Positions 47,055 through 57,044 of a stretch of 64,000 nucleotides of DNA are shown here, one piece after another. Where the stretch lies: positions 16,926-80,925 of the forward strand of contig NZ_JAUXXZ010000035.1 in the NCBI RefSeq assembly GCF_030684675.1. The letters are read 5' to 3'. The notes below the pieces were generated by a model. The model saw nothing but the letters and a program-made list of their open reading frames with translations, made no database searches and had not been told where the DNA came from. The position numbers and the translations under genes are program-made. Numbering within the stretch: position 1 is the first letter of the stretch; every line of letters starts with the position of its first letter. This DNA comes from Daejeonella sp. Lineage in GTDB: Bacteria; Bacteroidota; Bacteroidia; Sphingobacteriales; Sphingobacteriaceae.

Positions 47055-47541
47055 ATGTCAATAAATACATTAACAAAAAAATTATTGATCAAGCCAGGTA
47101 AGTCTGTCTTACTTGTAAATAGTCCAGAGCATTATATCAGGCTTCTTGAGCCATTGCCAGGGAACGTCAGAATAAGTTATGGAGCAGGGAACGATTATGA
47201 TGAGTTCATGGGAGGAAACATCCAAATACGGCCTCCGTCCCGTAGCGTCTGTTGCAATTAATGAAACCTGGACTGCTCTCCGGTTCAGACCAAATGATCA
47301 GATCAAAAATTCTGATGTAAGTAATTCTTCGATACGCGTGAATGAATTGAGCACATATATTGATGTTGATAAACGTATAATTACCCTGCCCCCTGAGTTA
47401 ATTAAAAAACTAAATCCTCAGGCTGCAGACTTTTTTAAATCATTATCTTACACCAATAAAAAAGAATATGTGACCTGGATATTGACTGCCAAACAGGAAA
47501 AACCAGAACTGAGCGGATCCTTAAAAGCGCTGAAAAACTAA
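47055..47541 (+). pseudogene. YdeI/DUF3052-type gene broken by an internal deletion and frameshift
   Basis: The first frame (47055-47261) encodes a normal-looking N-terminus (KLLIKPGKSVLLVNSPEHY, PLPGNVRISYGAG) and then runs into unrelated residues. The +1 frame from about 47197 encodes the C-terminus (MSSWEETSKYGLRP, ETWTALRFRPND, then a YdeI-type segment SYTNKKEYVTWILTAKQ). From memory, intact Bacteroidota homologues join these halves through about 50-60 residues missing here. The junction is near GATTATGATGAG. Two separate short proteins remain possible. Confidence 0.62.
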
Positions 47542-47586
47542 GTGCAGGTAAGAAAAACCCTTCAGAGAAATAAGAATTTATCAGAT

Positions 47587-48387
47587 ATGGAAGTCCATAG
47601 CTTACAAAACCACGATATTGACCTTCTGAATGAGCTTCAGCCGCCCGATTGGGATGACATCAGACCCTATTTTTATTATTATACATCCTCAAAATTCTGC
47701 AATCCAATAAAGATCAGTGATGGAAGTAAACCTATTGCTGTCGGAACTATAATAAAACATCAGGATACTGCCTGGCTGGCGCATTTAATCGTTCATACTG
47801 AATACAGGAATCAGGGTCTGGGTAAAATGCTTACAAGCGCTCTTGTAGAACTTGCAGATCCGAAGATCTTTAAAACTATTTATCTGGATGCAACTGATAT
47901 GGGATACCCTATCTATAAAAAAGTTGGATTTGAAATGGAAATGGACTACATGCATCTCGATGGTAATCTGCTCAATCTAAACCTGAAAAACCCAGCCAGC
48001 GTTGTTCCCTTTGAAGAAAAATACAGAACTGCAGTAATGGAACTGGACAGAATTACATCCGGTGAAAACAGAGAAGTTATCTTCAGGGATCATCTGAAAC
48101 CTTCACTTCTCTATCTTTCAGATGGCATAGTCAGAGGTGCTTACTTTCCGGGGTTTTTCGACCGCTATATTATGGCCGATCTTCCCGAAGCCGGAACTGA
48201 ACTGATGAAATTGCGTATGAGGGTAAAGAATACCACAAAACTCCCTGTAAAAAACCAGCCCGGAATAGATTTCCTGCTGGGGAATAATTACAAAGAAGTC
48301 AGGAGATCCAAAAGAATGATCCTGGGTGCAAAACGTGAATGGAAAGCAGAGAATAATTTTAACAGGATTAGTGGAGGACTGGGTTAG
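47587..48387 (+). CDS. GNAT-family N-acetyltransferase
   Basis: About 266 residues from the ATG at 47587. The frame also opens at a GTG right after the previous stop, at 47542. The acetyl-CoA-binding motif A is HTEYRNQGLGKMLTSALVEL, and the motif-B-like region is IYLDATDMGYPIYKKVGF. A second, degenerate GNAT-like half follows, as in double-GNAT proteins. The acceptor substrate is unknown. Confidence 0.85.
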   Translation: MEVHSLQNHDIDLLNELQPPDWDDIRPYFYYYTSSKFCNPIKISDGSKPIAVGTIIKHQDTAWLAHLIVHTEYRNQGLGKMLTSALVELADPKIFKTIYLDATDMGYPIYKKVGFEMEMDYMHLDGNLLNLNLKNPASVVPFEEKYRTAVMELDRITSGENREVIFRDHLKPSLLYLSDGIVRGAYFPGFFDRYIMADLPEAGTELMKLRMRVKNTTKLPVKNQPGIDFLLGNNYKEVRRSKRMILGAKREWKAENNFNRISGGLG

Positions 48388-48392
48388 TAATT

Positions 48393-48508
48393 GAGAGTGG
48401 AGAATTGAGAGTGGAGAATTGACACCCGATAGCAATTGGGTTGATAATTGAAAATGAAAATAGGGAATTGGAAACGTGTATTTCCTATTCCCTATTTCCT
48501 ATTCCCTC
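48393..48508. repeat. Heptamer repeats forming an inverted pair at a convergent junction
   Basis: GAGAGTG/GAGAATT twice over (48393-48420), then TTTCCTA/TTCCCTA units (48481-48508). Between them the arms 48459-48474 and 48481-48496 form a 16-bp stem with one mismatch (AATAGGGAATTGGAAA / TTTCCTATTCCCTATT). It may serve as terminator for both flanking genes. Confidence 0.75.
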
Positions 48509-49983
48509 TAAGAAATCACATATTCATTGATTCTATCCTTACTTGGCAGTGTAGTAGCTCCCATTAAGAATTCATCAACTTTTCTTGCTGCTTCCCGGCC
48601 TTCAGAAATTGCCCAAACGACAAGGGATTGTCCTCTTCGCATATCACCGGCAGCAAAAACTTTTGCAACGCTGGTCTGGTAATTTCTTTCATCGGCTTTT
48701 ACATTCCCCCTTCCATCAATTTCAAGACCGGCATTTTCTACCATTCCGGGATACTGAGGATGAAGGAATCCCATTGCCAAAAGTATCAGCTGACAAGGAA
48801 TTTCACGCTCAGAGCCACTTACTTCATTGAATTTTACCGGACGACCCATTGCATCAAGTTCCCAGCTCACATCAGATACCAGAATCGCCCTGAGCTCTCC
48901 ATTTTCATTACCTAAGAAAGATTTGGTATTGATACCCCAGAATCGCTCACAACCCTCTTCATGCGAGCTGGTTGTTTTCAGAAGCATCGGATAAGTAGGC
49001 CAAGGCATGTTCTCAGTGCGCTCTGCAGGCGGCTGAACCATTAGCTCAAACTGCTTTACAGTATTGGCATGCTGCCTGTTAGAAGTACCCACGCAATCAG
49101 AGCCGGTATCACCACCCCCAATCACTACCACATCCTTATCTGTAGCCAGAATACGCTCACCTGTGAACGAAATATTCCCTACGGTCTTATTCTGTTGCTT
49201 TAAAAAATCCATAGCAAAATGGATACCCTTTAAATCACGTCCGGGGATGTTAAGGTTCCTGGGTATTGTTGAGCCACCAGCTGCAACTACCGCATCATGC
49301 TGATCAATAAAGGTCTTCATATCTCCATCCTTTCCAACCTCTACATTACAAACGAATTTCACACCCTCCTGTTCCATTATCTCGAGACGACGGTCAATAA
49401 CCGACTTTTCAAGTTTAAAATCAGGAATACCATAGCGCAAAAGACCTCCCGGACGATCATCGCGTTCATACACCGTCACATTATGGCCTGCTTTGTTCAG
49501 TTGAGCCGCAGCAGCTAAACCTGCAGGGCCTGAGCCAATAACAGCAACATTTTTACCAGTACGTAAAATTGGGGTACTAGGCTTCACATATCCCTTAGAA
49601 TAGGCGATCTCGATAATATGCCTTTCAATCTCTTCAATAGCAACCGGTGGCTTATTTATACCCAAAACGCAGGCTGCTTCACAGGGTGCCGGACAAATAC
49701 GTCCGGTGAACTCAGGAAAATTATTGGTAGAGTTAAGAATCAGATAAGCTTCCTCCCATTTACCCTGATAAACCGCATCATTAAATTCGGGAATAACATT
49801 TCCCAGCGGACAGCCTGAATGACAGAATGGAACCCCACAATTCATACATCTGGCCGCCTGTTCATTTAACTTCTCAGCCGGATATTCCTGAACGAATTCA
49901 TTATAATTTTCTAACCGTTCTGCAGGAGCAATTTTCTTAGGAAGCTCCCTGTCATACTCTTTAAATCCTGTTACTTTTCCCAT
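48508..49983 (-). CDS. gltD: Glutamate synthase small subunit (NADPH)
   Basis: A 491-residue protein. The N-terminal Fe-S region contains [17 protein letters not shown] and [14 protein letters not shown]. The FAD site is [15 protein letters not shown] and the NADPH site [14 protein letters not shown]. It passes electrons from NADPH to the large subunit. Its start codon shares one base with the gltB stop (TAATG), so translation is coupled. Confidence 0.96.
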   Translation of the reverse strand: MGKVTGFKEYDRELPKKIAPAERLENYNEFVQEYPAEKLNEQAARCMNCGVPFCHSGCPLGNVIPEFNDAVYQGKWEEAYLILNSTNNFPEFTGRICPAPCEAACVLGINKPPVAIEEIERHIIEIAYSKGYVKPSTPILRTGKNVAVIGSGPAGLAAAAQLNKAGHNVTVYERDDRPGGLLRYGIPDFKLEKSVIDRRLEIMEQEGVKFVCNVEVGKDGDMKTFIDQHDAVVAAGGSTIPRNLNIPGRDLKGIHFAMDFLKQQNKTVGNISFTGERILATDKDVVVIGGGDTGSDCVGTSNRQHANTVKQFELMVQPPAERTENMPWPTYPMLLKTTSSHEEGCERFWGINTKSFLGNENGELRAILVSDVSWELDAMGRPVKFNEVSGSEREIPCQLILLAMGFLHPQYPGMVENAGLEIDGRGNVKADERNYQTSVAKVFAAGDMRRGQSLVVWAISEGREAARKVDEFLMGATTLPSKDRINEYVIS

Positions 49984-52900
49984 TATCCCGCTGATTGCTG
50001 TAATTCTTTTTGTAATAAAACCTTTTTGTACTCCTTTGGAAATACTTTGATAAATGATGAAGATTGCTGTGCCCAGTCATCAAGAATGTATTTCGCTACC
50101 TGACTTTGAGTAAGCTGAACATGCTTATTCAGCAGGCTGAGAATTTCCTCTTCATCTTTTGGCGATAAGGGATCAAGGTCAACCATTTCTGTATTGCAAT
50201 TTTCTACAAAAGAGTTATCCGAATCATAAACCCATGCTATTCCTCCGCTCATACCAGCAGCAAAATTTCGGCCTGTTTTGCCTAAGATTAAGGCCCTTCC
50301 TCCGGTCATGTATTCACAGCCATGATCACCCACACCTTCCACAACAGCAATGGCTCCAGAATTTCTTACAGCAAATCGCTCTCCTGCCTGACCTCTTACA
50401 AACAGATCACCCGATGTTGCACCATAAAGCGCTACGTTACCAATGATGATATTCTCCTGCGACAAAACTTTACTTTTCTTTGAAGGATAAATAACCAATT
50501 GAGCTCCTGAAAGACCTTTTCCAACATAATCATTTGCTTCCCCACAAAGTTCAAAGGAAATTCCCTTGGTACAGAAAGCACCGAAACTTTGTCCGGCAGA
50601 ACCTGTAAAGGTGTAATTTATCGTATTCTGAGGAAGTCCGGCAGACTGATACTTCTTCGTGATCTCATTCGAAAGAATCGTGCCCGTTGTCCGGTCTGTA
50701 TTTTTGATATTAAAAGAAGCAAATACCGGTTCTTTTGATTCAATGGCTTTTGCCGCCTTTTTAACCAATTCCCAGTCGAGCACATTATCCAGGTTATGAT
50801 CCTGTTTTTCACTGTTGTACAGGGTCATGCCTGACGGATTATCCATCGGATATAAAATACCTGAAAGATCAATATTCTTCACTTTCCAGTGATCTACATC
50901 ATCCCGCATTTTAAGGAACTGAACCCTTCCTACCATATCATTGATAGTTCTAAATCCCAGCTCTGCCATAATCTCACGTAATTCCTCTGCAATAAATCTG
51001 AACAGGTTAACAATATGCTCAGGCTTACCTGAGAATAGTTTTCTAAGTTCAGGATCCTGAGTTGCAACACCAACAGGACAGGTATTCAGATGACATTTAC
51101 GCATCATAATACAACCGCCAGCAACCAATGCAGCAGTTGCTACACCCCATTCCTCTGCTCCCAGAAGTGTTGCAATGGCAATGTCTTTACCTGTTTTTAA
51201 CTGACCGTCAGTTTGAAGCACTACCCTGCTTCTTAATTTATTTTTAACCAGAGTTTGCTGAGCCTCAGCCAATCCGAGTTCCCATGGCAAACCTGCATGT
51301 TTGATTGAAGTAAGCGGTGATGCTCCGGTTCCACCATCATGTCCTGCAATCAGGATCACGTCAGCATGGGCTTTTGCTACACCAGCCGCAATGGTACCAA
51401 CACCCGCCTTTGAAACCAGTTTAACACTGATACGGGCAGCCCGGTTCGCATTCTTCAAATCGAAAATCAGCTGTGCCAAATCCTCGATTGAATAAATATC
51501 ATGGTGAGGTGGAGGCGAAATCAATCCTACACCCGGTGTTGCATGACGAACTTTTGCAATCCAGTCATCAACCTTATCGCCAGGCAACTGCCCGCCTTCA
51601 CCGGGCTTAGCACCCTGTGCCATTTTGATTTGTAATTCGTCTGCATTGGTCAGGTAATTGGCTGTAACCCCAAACCTTCCTGACGCAATCTGCTTAATCG
51701 CAGAGCGCATGGAACCTCCATCTGCTAATGGTACATATCTTAATTCATCCTCACCACCTTCACCTGTATTGCTTTTGGCACCGATCCTGTTCATCGCAAT
51801 CGCAAGGGTGCTATGTGCCTCATGAGAGATAGACCCAAATGACATCGCTCCAGTTGCGAAACGCTTCAGAATGACCTCCACAGGCTCGACTTCACTCAAA
51901 GGCACCGGCTGACGGTGATGAGCAAAATCAAGAAGTCCACGGATAGTATATAAAGTGTCAGTCTGTTTATTAATATGGGATGCATATTTCTTGTAAACAT
52001 CGTAATTATTGGTCCGGGTAGCATGCTGCAGCAAATGAACCGTCTCCGGATTGAACAGATGCGCCTCACCCTTTCTTTTCCATTGATAAACACCACCCTC
52101 AGGCAATAATTTTGTTTCTATCCCACGGCGCTTAAATCCTAGGAAATGTTTGCGCAGGGCTTCCTCTGCGATATCATCCAATCCCATTCCTCCGATGCGG
52201 GATACCGAACCGGTGAAGTAATTATCGATCACATCCTTATTTAAACCAACGATCTCAAAGATCTGGGCGCCATGATAAGATTGCAAAGTTGATATACCCA
52301 TTTTAGAGAATATCTTCAGCAAACCATCATTAACAGATTTGATATAATTTTTATATAAATACTTAACATCCAGTGAAGTATCTATTCTTTCATCAGTTTT
52401 TAGTTTATGTATTGTAGCCAGCGCGAGGTATGGATTAACCGCTGTAGCACCAAATGCGATGAGACATGCAAAATGATGAACTTCCCAGACATCCCCAGCT
52501 TCAAGCATAATACCTACCGCACCGCGAAGACCTTTCTTGATCAGGTGATGGTGCACTGCTGATACTGCAAGCAAAGATGGAATTGGAGCGTGTTCAGAAT
52601 CAATAGCCCGGTCGGATAAAATCAGAACCTCAAATCCGTCATGAACAGCATCTTCTGCATACCTGCAAAGGCGTTCAAGACCGCGCTGTAATGAACCCTG
52701 CTGTCCATCCGCCTTGAAATAGGTTTGAAGCGTCTTGGCCTGGAAAGAACCAGTGTCTATACTTCTTATCTTCTCCAGTTCAATATTACTCAATACCGGA
52801 TGAGGCAATGCCACACAATGACAATGCATTTCATCCTCATCAAGGATATTACCATTATTACCCATAAATCCGGCAAGGCTCATCACCAGACGCTCCCGGA

Positions 52901-54509
52901 TCGGATCGATCGGCGGATTGGTAACCTGTGCAAACAACTGCTTAAAATAATTTGCAAGATGCTGCGGACGATCAGAAAATACCGCTAATGGCGTATCTGT
53001 ACCCATTGATCCTACTGCTTCTTTGCCGGTGAGGGCCATTGGCTTGATCAGGGTATCTATATCTTCGCGTGAATAACCAAATACCTGCTGGTATTTGAAT
53101 GTTGATTCAATTGATAACTGCGTAAAGGCAACTCTTGGCTCCGCAAGGTCTTCAAGCCTGATTTTATAGTTTTCTAACCAGGTACCATAGGGCTGTTGGG
53201 TAGTAATTGCCTTTTTGATTTCATCATCTTCAATGATGGTACCTTTTATGGTATCCACCACCAGCATTTTTCCGGGCTGTAAGCGCCCTTTCTTAATCAC
53301 TTTTGATTCATCAACAGGTAAAACCCCTGCTTCTGATGCCACAATGATCTGATTATCATCTGTAATAACGAAACGCTGCGGACGAAGACCATTCCTGTCG
53401 AGGGTTGCTCCGATCATATGTCCATCGGTAAAGGCAATAGCTGCCGGTCCGTCCCATGGCTCGATCAGGGTAGCATGATATTCGTAAAATGCTTTCGTTG
53501 CGGGATCCATCTGCTCATTTCCATCCCAGGCTTCAGGGATAAGCATCATCATTACATGCGGTAAAGAACGACCGCAATGGAATAACAACTCAACAACATT
53601 ATCAAGACATGCTGAATCGGATTGATTATTATCAATAACCGGCAGTAGCATATCCATTTCATCCTTACTGAAAAAAGGTGATGCAAATGAACGAATGCCC
53701 GAGTAAAACCAGTTTAAGTTCCCTTTTAAAGTATTGATCTCTCCATTATGCGCAATAAACCTGAAAGGCTGTGCCAGGCGCCATGATGGAAATGTATTGG
53801 TTGAAAAACGTGAATGGATCATCCCAAATGCAGAACTTAGCAAGCTATTGTTCAGATCAGGGAAATAAATCCTAACCTGGCTGCTTGTAAACTCACCCTT
53901 ATACATGATGACATTCTGAGACAGCGATACAACATAAAACTGCTGCTCTGCTCCAGTCACAGTTTCTCTGACTAGTTTGGTAGCATAGTTCTTCAGGACA
54001 TATAGCTTTCTTTCAAAATCCTCAGGCGTATGCAATGATACAGGTTTAGCAATGAACAACTGCTCAATATCGGGCTCTGACGAAAATGCAGCTTCACCGA
54101 TTATTCCGCTGTTGATTGGAACTTTCCGGTAACCCAATATTTTAAGTCCAAGCTTATCTGCCGCCTTCCCGATCGCTCTGCGGCACTCTTCCTTAATTGT
54201 AGCTTTCTTTGGAAAGAAAAGCATCCCTACACCATAACTACCAGCCTTTTCAAGACTGATATTGAGTTTCAGAGCTTCCTGTTTAAAAAATTCATGTGGG
54301 ATTTGAATTAAAATCCCTGCACCATCACCCGAATCCGGATCACAACCACAGGCACCGCGGTGTTCCATGTTCTCCAAAATAGTAAGGGCATCACTAACAA
54401 TCTTGTGAGATTTTTTCCCCTTAATATTTGCAATAAAACCAACTCCACAGGCATCGTGCTCCATAGAAGGATCATATAAACCCTGTGTTTGGTTGTCAGT
54501 ATTTGTCAT
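49983..54509 (-). CDS. gltB: Glutamate synthase large subunit
   Basis: A 1508-residue protein of full length. The N-terminal amidotransferase has its catalytic cysteine at position 21 (HDACGVGFIA), exposed after removal of a 20-residue propeptide. A central domain follows, then the FMN-binding synthase domain (GEGGEDELRY, GAKPGEGGQLPG), the [3Fe-4S] cysteines in MMRKCHLNTCPVGVATQ, and a C-terminal beta-helix. It makes glutamate from glutamine and 2-oxoglutarate, with GltD. Confidence 0.97.
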   Translation of the reverse strand: MTNTDNQTQGLYDPSMEHDACGVGFIANIKGKKSHKIVSDALTILENMEHRGACGCDPDSGDGAGILIQIPHEFFKQEALKLNISLEKAGSYGVGMLFFPKKATIKEECRRAIGKAADKLGLKILGYRKVPINSGIIGEAAFSSEPDIEQLFIAKPVSLHTPEDFERKLYVLKNYATKLVRETVTGAEQQFYVVSLSQNVIMYKGEFTSSQVRIYFPDLNNSLLSSAFGMIHSRFSTNTFPSWRLAQPFRFIAHNGEINTLKGNLNWFYSGIRSFASPFFSKDEMDMLLPVIDNNQSDSACLDNVVELLFHCGRSLPHVMMMLIPEAWDGNEQMDPATKAFYEYHATLIEPWDGPAAIAFTDGHMIGATLDRNGLRPQRFVITDDNQIIVASEAGVLPVDESKVIKKGRLQPGKMLVVDTIKGTIIEDDEIKKAITTQQPYGTWLENYKIRLEDLAEPRVAFTQLSIESTFKYQQVFGYSREDIDTLIKPMALTGKEAVGSMGTDTPLAVFSDRPQHLANYFKQLFAQVTNPPIDPIRERLVMSLAGFMGNNGNILDEDEMHCHCVALPHPVLSNIELEKIRSIDTGSFQAKTLQTYFKADGQQGSLQRGLERLCRYAEDAVHDGFEVLILSDRAIDSEHAPIPSLLAVSAVHHHLIKKGLRGAVGIMLEAGDVWEVHHFACLIAFGATAVNPYLALATIHKLKTDERIDTSLDVKYLYKNYIKSVNDGLLKIFSKMGISTLQSYHGAQIFEIVGLNKDVIDNYFTGSVSRIGGMGLDDIAEEALRKHFLGFKRRGIETKLLPEGGVYQWKRKGEAHLFNPETVHLLQHATRTNNYDVYKKYASHINKQTDTLYTIRGLLDFAHHRQPVPLSEVEPVEVILKRFATGAMSFGSISHEAHSTLAIAMNRIGAKSNTGEGGEDELRYVPLADGGSMRSAIKQIASGRFGVTANYLTNADELQIKMAQGAKPGEGGQLPGDKVDDWIAKVRHATPGVGLISPPPHHDIYSIEDLAQLIFDLKNANRAARISVKLVSKAGVGTIAAGVAKAHADVILIAGHDGGTGASPLTSIKHAGLPWELGLAEAQQTLVKNKLRSRVVLQTDGQLKTGKDIAIATLLGAEEWGVATAALVAGGCIMMRKCHLNTCPVGVATQDPELRKLFSGKPEHIVNLFRFIAEELREIMAELGFRTINDMVGRVQFLKMRDDVDHWKVKNIDLSGILYPMDNPSGMTLYNSEKQDHNLDNVLDWELVKKAAKAIESKEPVFASFNIKNTDRTTGTILSNEITKKYQSAGLPQNTINYTFTGSAGQSFGAFCTKGISFELCGEANDYVGKGLSGAQLVIYPSKKSKVLSQENIIIGNVALYGATSGDLFVRGQAGERFAVRNSGAIAVVEGVGDHGCEYMTGGRALILGKTGRNFAAGMSGGIAWVYDSDNSFVENCNTEMVDLDPLSPKDEEEILSLLNKHVQLTQSQVAKYILDDWAQQSSSFIKVFPKEYKKVLLQKELQQSAG

Positions 54510-54714
54510 CTATTGAATTAAATTTATTAAGCCGTCTAAATTAATTAAAATACGTCGTTTTTACTTGATTTACAACTATTTTTATGATTAAATCAAAAAA
54601 TCCTATTTTCTCACTTCTGAATTGCAATATTAATAAATTTTCTTCTATTCTGTTAACACTTTCGCATTTCATAATTCTATTGTTGTCCTATGGCCTGAAT
54701 TTGCATTTTTTTTC

Positions 54715-54722
54715 TACTTTTG
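54715..54722 (+). promoter_or_regulatory. -7 promoter box of SRP RNA
   Basis: TACTTTTG matches the Bacteroidota -7 consensus TAnnTTTG exactly and ends just before the RNA's first paired bases. No -33 box at the usual spacing is convincing. Initiation would then fall very close to, or a few bases inside, the drawn 5' end. Confidence 0.5.
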
Positions 54723-54724
54723 TG

Positions 54725-54824
54725 CCGGGCAAGTCTTTTACGACCAGCTCCTTTTGAACTCCCCCAGGGTGGGAACGCAGCAAGGGTAGAAGGTTGTAGC
54801 GGTGCGATAAAAGGTGCTTGCCCA
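54725..54824 (+). ncRNA. ffs: Signal recognition particle RNA (small bacterial type)
   Basis: A 100-nt RNA with the SRP domain IV signature: CCCAGGGTGGGAACGCAGCAAGG around 54763-54785 contains the GGAA-type tetraloop region and asymmetric internal loop. Ends pair as GGGCAAG (54727-54733) with CTTGCCC (54817-54823), followed by a nine-T run (54825-54833) that serves as terminator. With Ffh it targets membrane proteins to the translocon. Confidence 0.92.
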
Positions 54825-54838
54825 TTTTTTTTTCTTCA

Positions 54839-54869
54839 ATTTGTCAATTAGATAATTTGTCGATTTGTC
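54839..54869. repeat. ATTTGTC repeats before the four-helix-bundle gene
   Basis: ATTTGTC occurs at 54839, 54855 and 54863 (16 and 8 bases apart). It is roughly the inverse of the GACAAAT repeats downstream of the same gene. Confidence 0.65.
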
Positions 54870-54870
54870 A

Positions 54871-55254
54871 ATGACAACAAAAATCCCACTTCAGGATAAT
54901 CTGATTATTGATAAAACCTTTCAATTTGCTGTTCACATACTTAAATTCTCTCAGCTCTTACAGGATCAAAAACAATATATTCTTGCAAATCAATTGCAAC
55001 GTTCGGGCACTTCGATTGGTGCAAATGCAAGAGAGGCGCAAAACGCAGAGAGCAAAGCTGATTTTATCCATAAATTTAAAGTTTCTGCGAAGGAAGCCGA
55101 TGAAACAGAATATTGGCTACTTTTGTCAAAAGAGGTTATAAACTATCCTGAAATTCAAAGTTTACTCGATGAATTGAAAATCATTCAAAAAATTATTACC
55201 AAGATTATTGCAACAACGAAAACTCAATTGACAAATAAACAAATCAACAAATAG
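54871..55254 (+). CDS. Four-helix-bundle protein (S23/IVP-like, TIGR02436 type)
   Basis: About 127 residues from the ATG at 54871 (a TTG lies two codons upstream). Family features: [33 protein letters not shown] and [19 protein letters not shown]. The family includes proteins encoded in 23S rRNA intervening sequences and is related to the bAvd accessory proteins of diversity-generating retroelements. Here no rRNA or reverse transcriptase is nearby. Its C-terminal codons run into the downstream repeat. Confidence 0.88.
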   Translation: MTTKIPLQDNLIIDKTFQFAVHILKFSQLLQDQKQYILANQLQRSGTSIGANAREAQNAESKADFIHKFKVSAKEADETEYWLLLSKEVINYPEIQSLLDELKIIQKIITKIIATTKTQLTNKQINK

Positions 55255-55267
55255 ACAAATCAGCAAA
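55230..55267. repeat. Octamer repeats after the four-helix-bundle gene
   Basis: GACAAATA, AACAAATC, AACAAATA, GACAAATC, each eight bases, run from inside the upstream gene's C-terminus to directly before the aldolase start. They are inverse in sense to the ATTTGTC repeats at 54839-54869. Confidence 0.75.
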
Positions 55268-55927
55268 ATGAAATTCTTCATCGACACCGCAAATCTCGCC
55301 CAGATCAAAGAAGCACAGGCATTGGGAATATTAGACGGAGTAACCACAAATCCAAGCCTGATGGCCAAAGAAGGCATCACAGGCGATCAAAATGTAATTA
55401 ACCACTACAAAGCTATCTGTGCACTTGTTGATGGAGATGTCAGTGCTGAGGTAATTGCTACTGATTTTGAAAACATGGTGAAAGAAGGTGAAATTCTTGC
55501 CGCACTTGACCCAAAGATTGTTGTTAAAGTACCGATGATCGCTGAAGGAATTAAGGCGATTAAATACTTTAGTTCAAAAGGTATTAAAACAAATTGTACG
55601 CTGGTATTTTCATCCGGACAGGCACTTCTGGCAGCAAAAGTTGGAGCAACCTACGTCTCCCCTTTCATTGGTCGACTGGATGATGTTTCAACCGATGGCT
55701 TAACCCTGATCGAAGATATCCGTTTAATCTATGACAACTATGGCTTTGAAACTCAGATTCTGGCCGCTTCAGTCCGTCATCCGATGCACATTATCAATTG
55801 TGCTAAAATTGGTGCTGATGTGATCACCGGACCACTGTCAGCAATGATTGCCTTGTCAAAACATCCTCTGACTGATAGCGGACTCGCAACATTTCTTGCT
55901 GATCATGCGAAAGCTGCAGGGAAGTAA
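55268..55927 (+). CDS. Transaldolase/fructose-6-phosphate aldolase (TalC/FSA type)
   Basis: A 219-residue class I aldolase. The N-terminal block is [14 protein letters not shown], followed by [13 protein letters not shown]. The Schiff-base lysine is Lys87 in KIVVKVPM, and [14 protein letters not shown] and ILAASVRHP follow. Short TalC proteins act as transaldolases or as fructose-6-phosphate aldolases. Sequence alone does not decide which, although the TalC-like motifs favour transaldolase. Confidence 0.92.
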   Translation: MKFFIDTANLAQIKEAQALGILDGVTTNPSLMAKEGITGDQNVINHYKAICALVDGDVSAEVIATDFENMVKEGEILAALDPKIVVKVPMIAEGIKAIKYFSSKGIKTNCTLVFSSGQALLAAKVGATYVSPFIGRLDDVSTDGLTLIEDIRLIYDNYGFETQILAASVRHPMHIINCAKIGADVITGPLSAMIALSKHPLTDSGLATFLADHAKAAGK

Positions 55928-55976
55928 GCTAAAAGCCGAAAGCTTAAAGCTAAAAGTCTAAAGCTAAAAGGGAAAA
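55928..55976. repeat. Heptamer repeat patch (GCTAAAA-type)
   Basis: Seven units in a row: GCTAAAA, GCCGAAA, GCTTAAA, GCTAAAA, GTCTAAA, GCTAAAA, GGGAAAA. It starts directly after the aldolase stop and leads into the terminator. Confidence 0.85.
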
Positions 55977-56004
55977 GCATAGAGGGTAAAACTCTATGCT
56001 TTTT
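55973..56004 (+). terminator. Intrinsic terminator after the aldolase gene
   Basis: A 12-bp stem, AAAAGCATAGAG (55973-55984) and CTCTATGCTTTT (55992-56003), with a 7-nt loop and a T tail. Confidence 0.82.
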
Positions 56005-56051
56005 GTAATTTTAGGCCTATTGTCTTTAAATGATTGAATGCAAGAATAAAA

Positions 56052-57044
56052 ATGGAATTGGGCAATAAATACGATATTCTGATCATTGGTGGCGGTCCAA
56101 TTGGACTGGCTTGTGGAATTGAGGCAAAAAAAGCCGGACTATCTTACATCATTCTTGAAAAAGGTTGTCTGGTTAATTCGCTGTACAATTATCCGGCAAA
56201 TATGACCTTCTTTTCTACTTCTGATAAACTGGAAATCGGTGGTATACCCTTTGTCAGCAATAACATAAAGCCAACCCGTTCTGAGGCCCTGGAATACTAT
56301 CGTAGGGTAACTGAGCACTACGCCCTTAATCTTAGGCTCTTTGAAGAGGTGAAATCTGTAAGGAAAGAGGGCAGTAAATATGGCATTGAAAGTAGCAAAT
56401 CCCAATATGAAGCCGCTAACATCATTATCTCCACAGGATTTTATGATATTCCCAATCTGCTGAATATCCCCGGAGAAGATCTTCCGAAAGTAAAACACTA
56501 TTATAAAGACCCTCATTTTTACGCCAAACAGCATGTACTTGTTGTTGGCGCCAACAATTCGTCAGTAGACGCAGCACTTGAAACCTATCGTAAAGGCGCT
56601 CAGGTAAGTATGGTGATCCGGGAGTCTGAAATCGGCGAACGGGTAAAATACTGGGTCAGACCGGACATCGTAAACCGGATAAAAGAAGGCAGCATTAAAG
56701 CCTATTTTAATTCAACATTAGCAGAGGTCAGGGAACATGAAGTTGACATAATCAGTACGGAAGGAAAAATCTCGATCCGCAATGACTTTGTTTTGGCTAT
56801 GACAGGTTATCAGCCTGATCTGAGTTTTCTAAGGAAATTGGGAATCAATATCTCAGATGATGAAAAACAGGTCCCGGAACATAACCCCGAAACGATGGAA
56901 ACCAATAGGAAAGGCATTTACCTCGCCGGAGTGATCTGTGGAGGTATGGATACGCATGTTTGGTTCATTGAGAACTCGAGGGTGCACGCTACTAAGATAG
57001 TTCAAAATATAGTTGAGAATGGAGAATGGAGAGTTGAGAATTGA
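56052..57044 (+). CDS. ypdA: YpdA-family putative bacillithiol disulfide reductase
   Basis: About 330 residues from the ATG at 56052 (the TTG at 56034 is less likely). FAD site IIGGGPIGLACGIEA; family block NYPANMTFFSTSDKLEIGG; NADPH site VVGANNSSVDAALE. It reduces oxidised bacillithiol in the cytoplasm. The last residues (VENGEWRVEN) are encoded by a heptamer repeat and probably lie outside the conserved fold. Confidence 0.88.
   Translation: MELGNKYDILIIGGGPIGLACGIEAKKAGLSYIILEKGCLVNSLYNYPANMTFFSTSDKLEIGGIPFVSNNIKPTRSEALEYYRRVTEHYALNLRLFEEVKSVRKEGSKYGIESSKSQYEAANIIISTGFYDIPNLLNIPGEDLPKVKHYYKDPHFYAKQHVLVVGANNSSVDAALETYRKGAQVSMVIRESEIGERVKYWVRPDIVNRIKEGSIKAYFNSTLAEVREHEVDIISTEGKISIRNDFVLAMTGYQPDLSFLRKLGINISDDEKQVPEHNPETMETNRKGIYLAGVICGGMDTHVWFIENSRVHATKIVQNIVENGEWRVEN

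Noticed and set aside
54583..54756. ORF of about 57 codons upstream of and overlapping the SRP RNA
   Set aside because: It overlaps the well-supported SRP RNA and its promoter, and its hydrophobicity reflects AT-rich DNA.
54871..55254. Diversity-generating retroelement, suggested by the bAvd-like four-helix bundle
   Set aside because: No reverse transcriptase, template repeat or variable repeat is present nearby.
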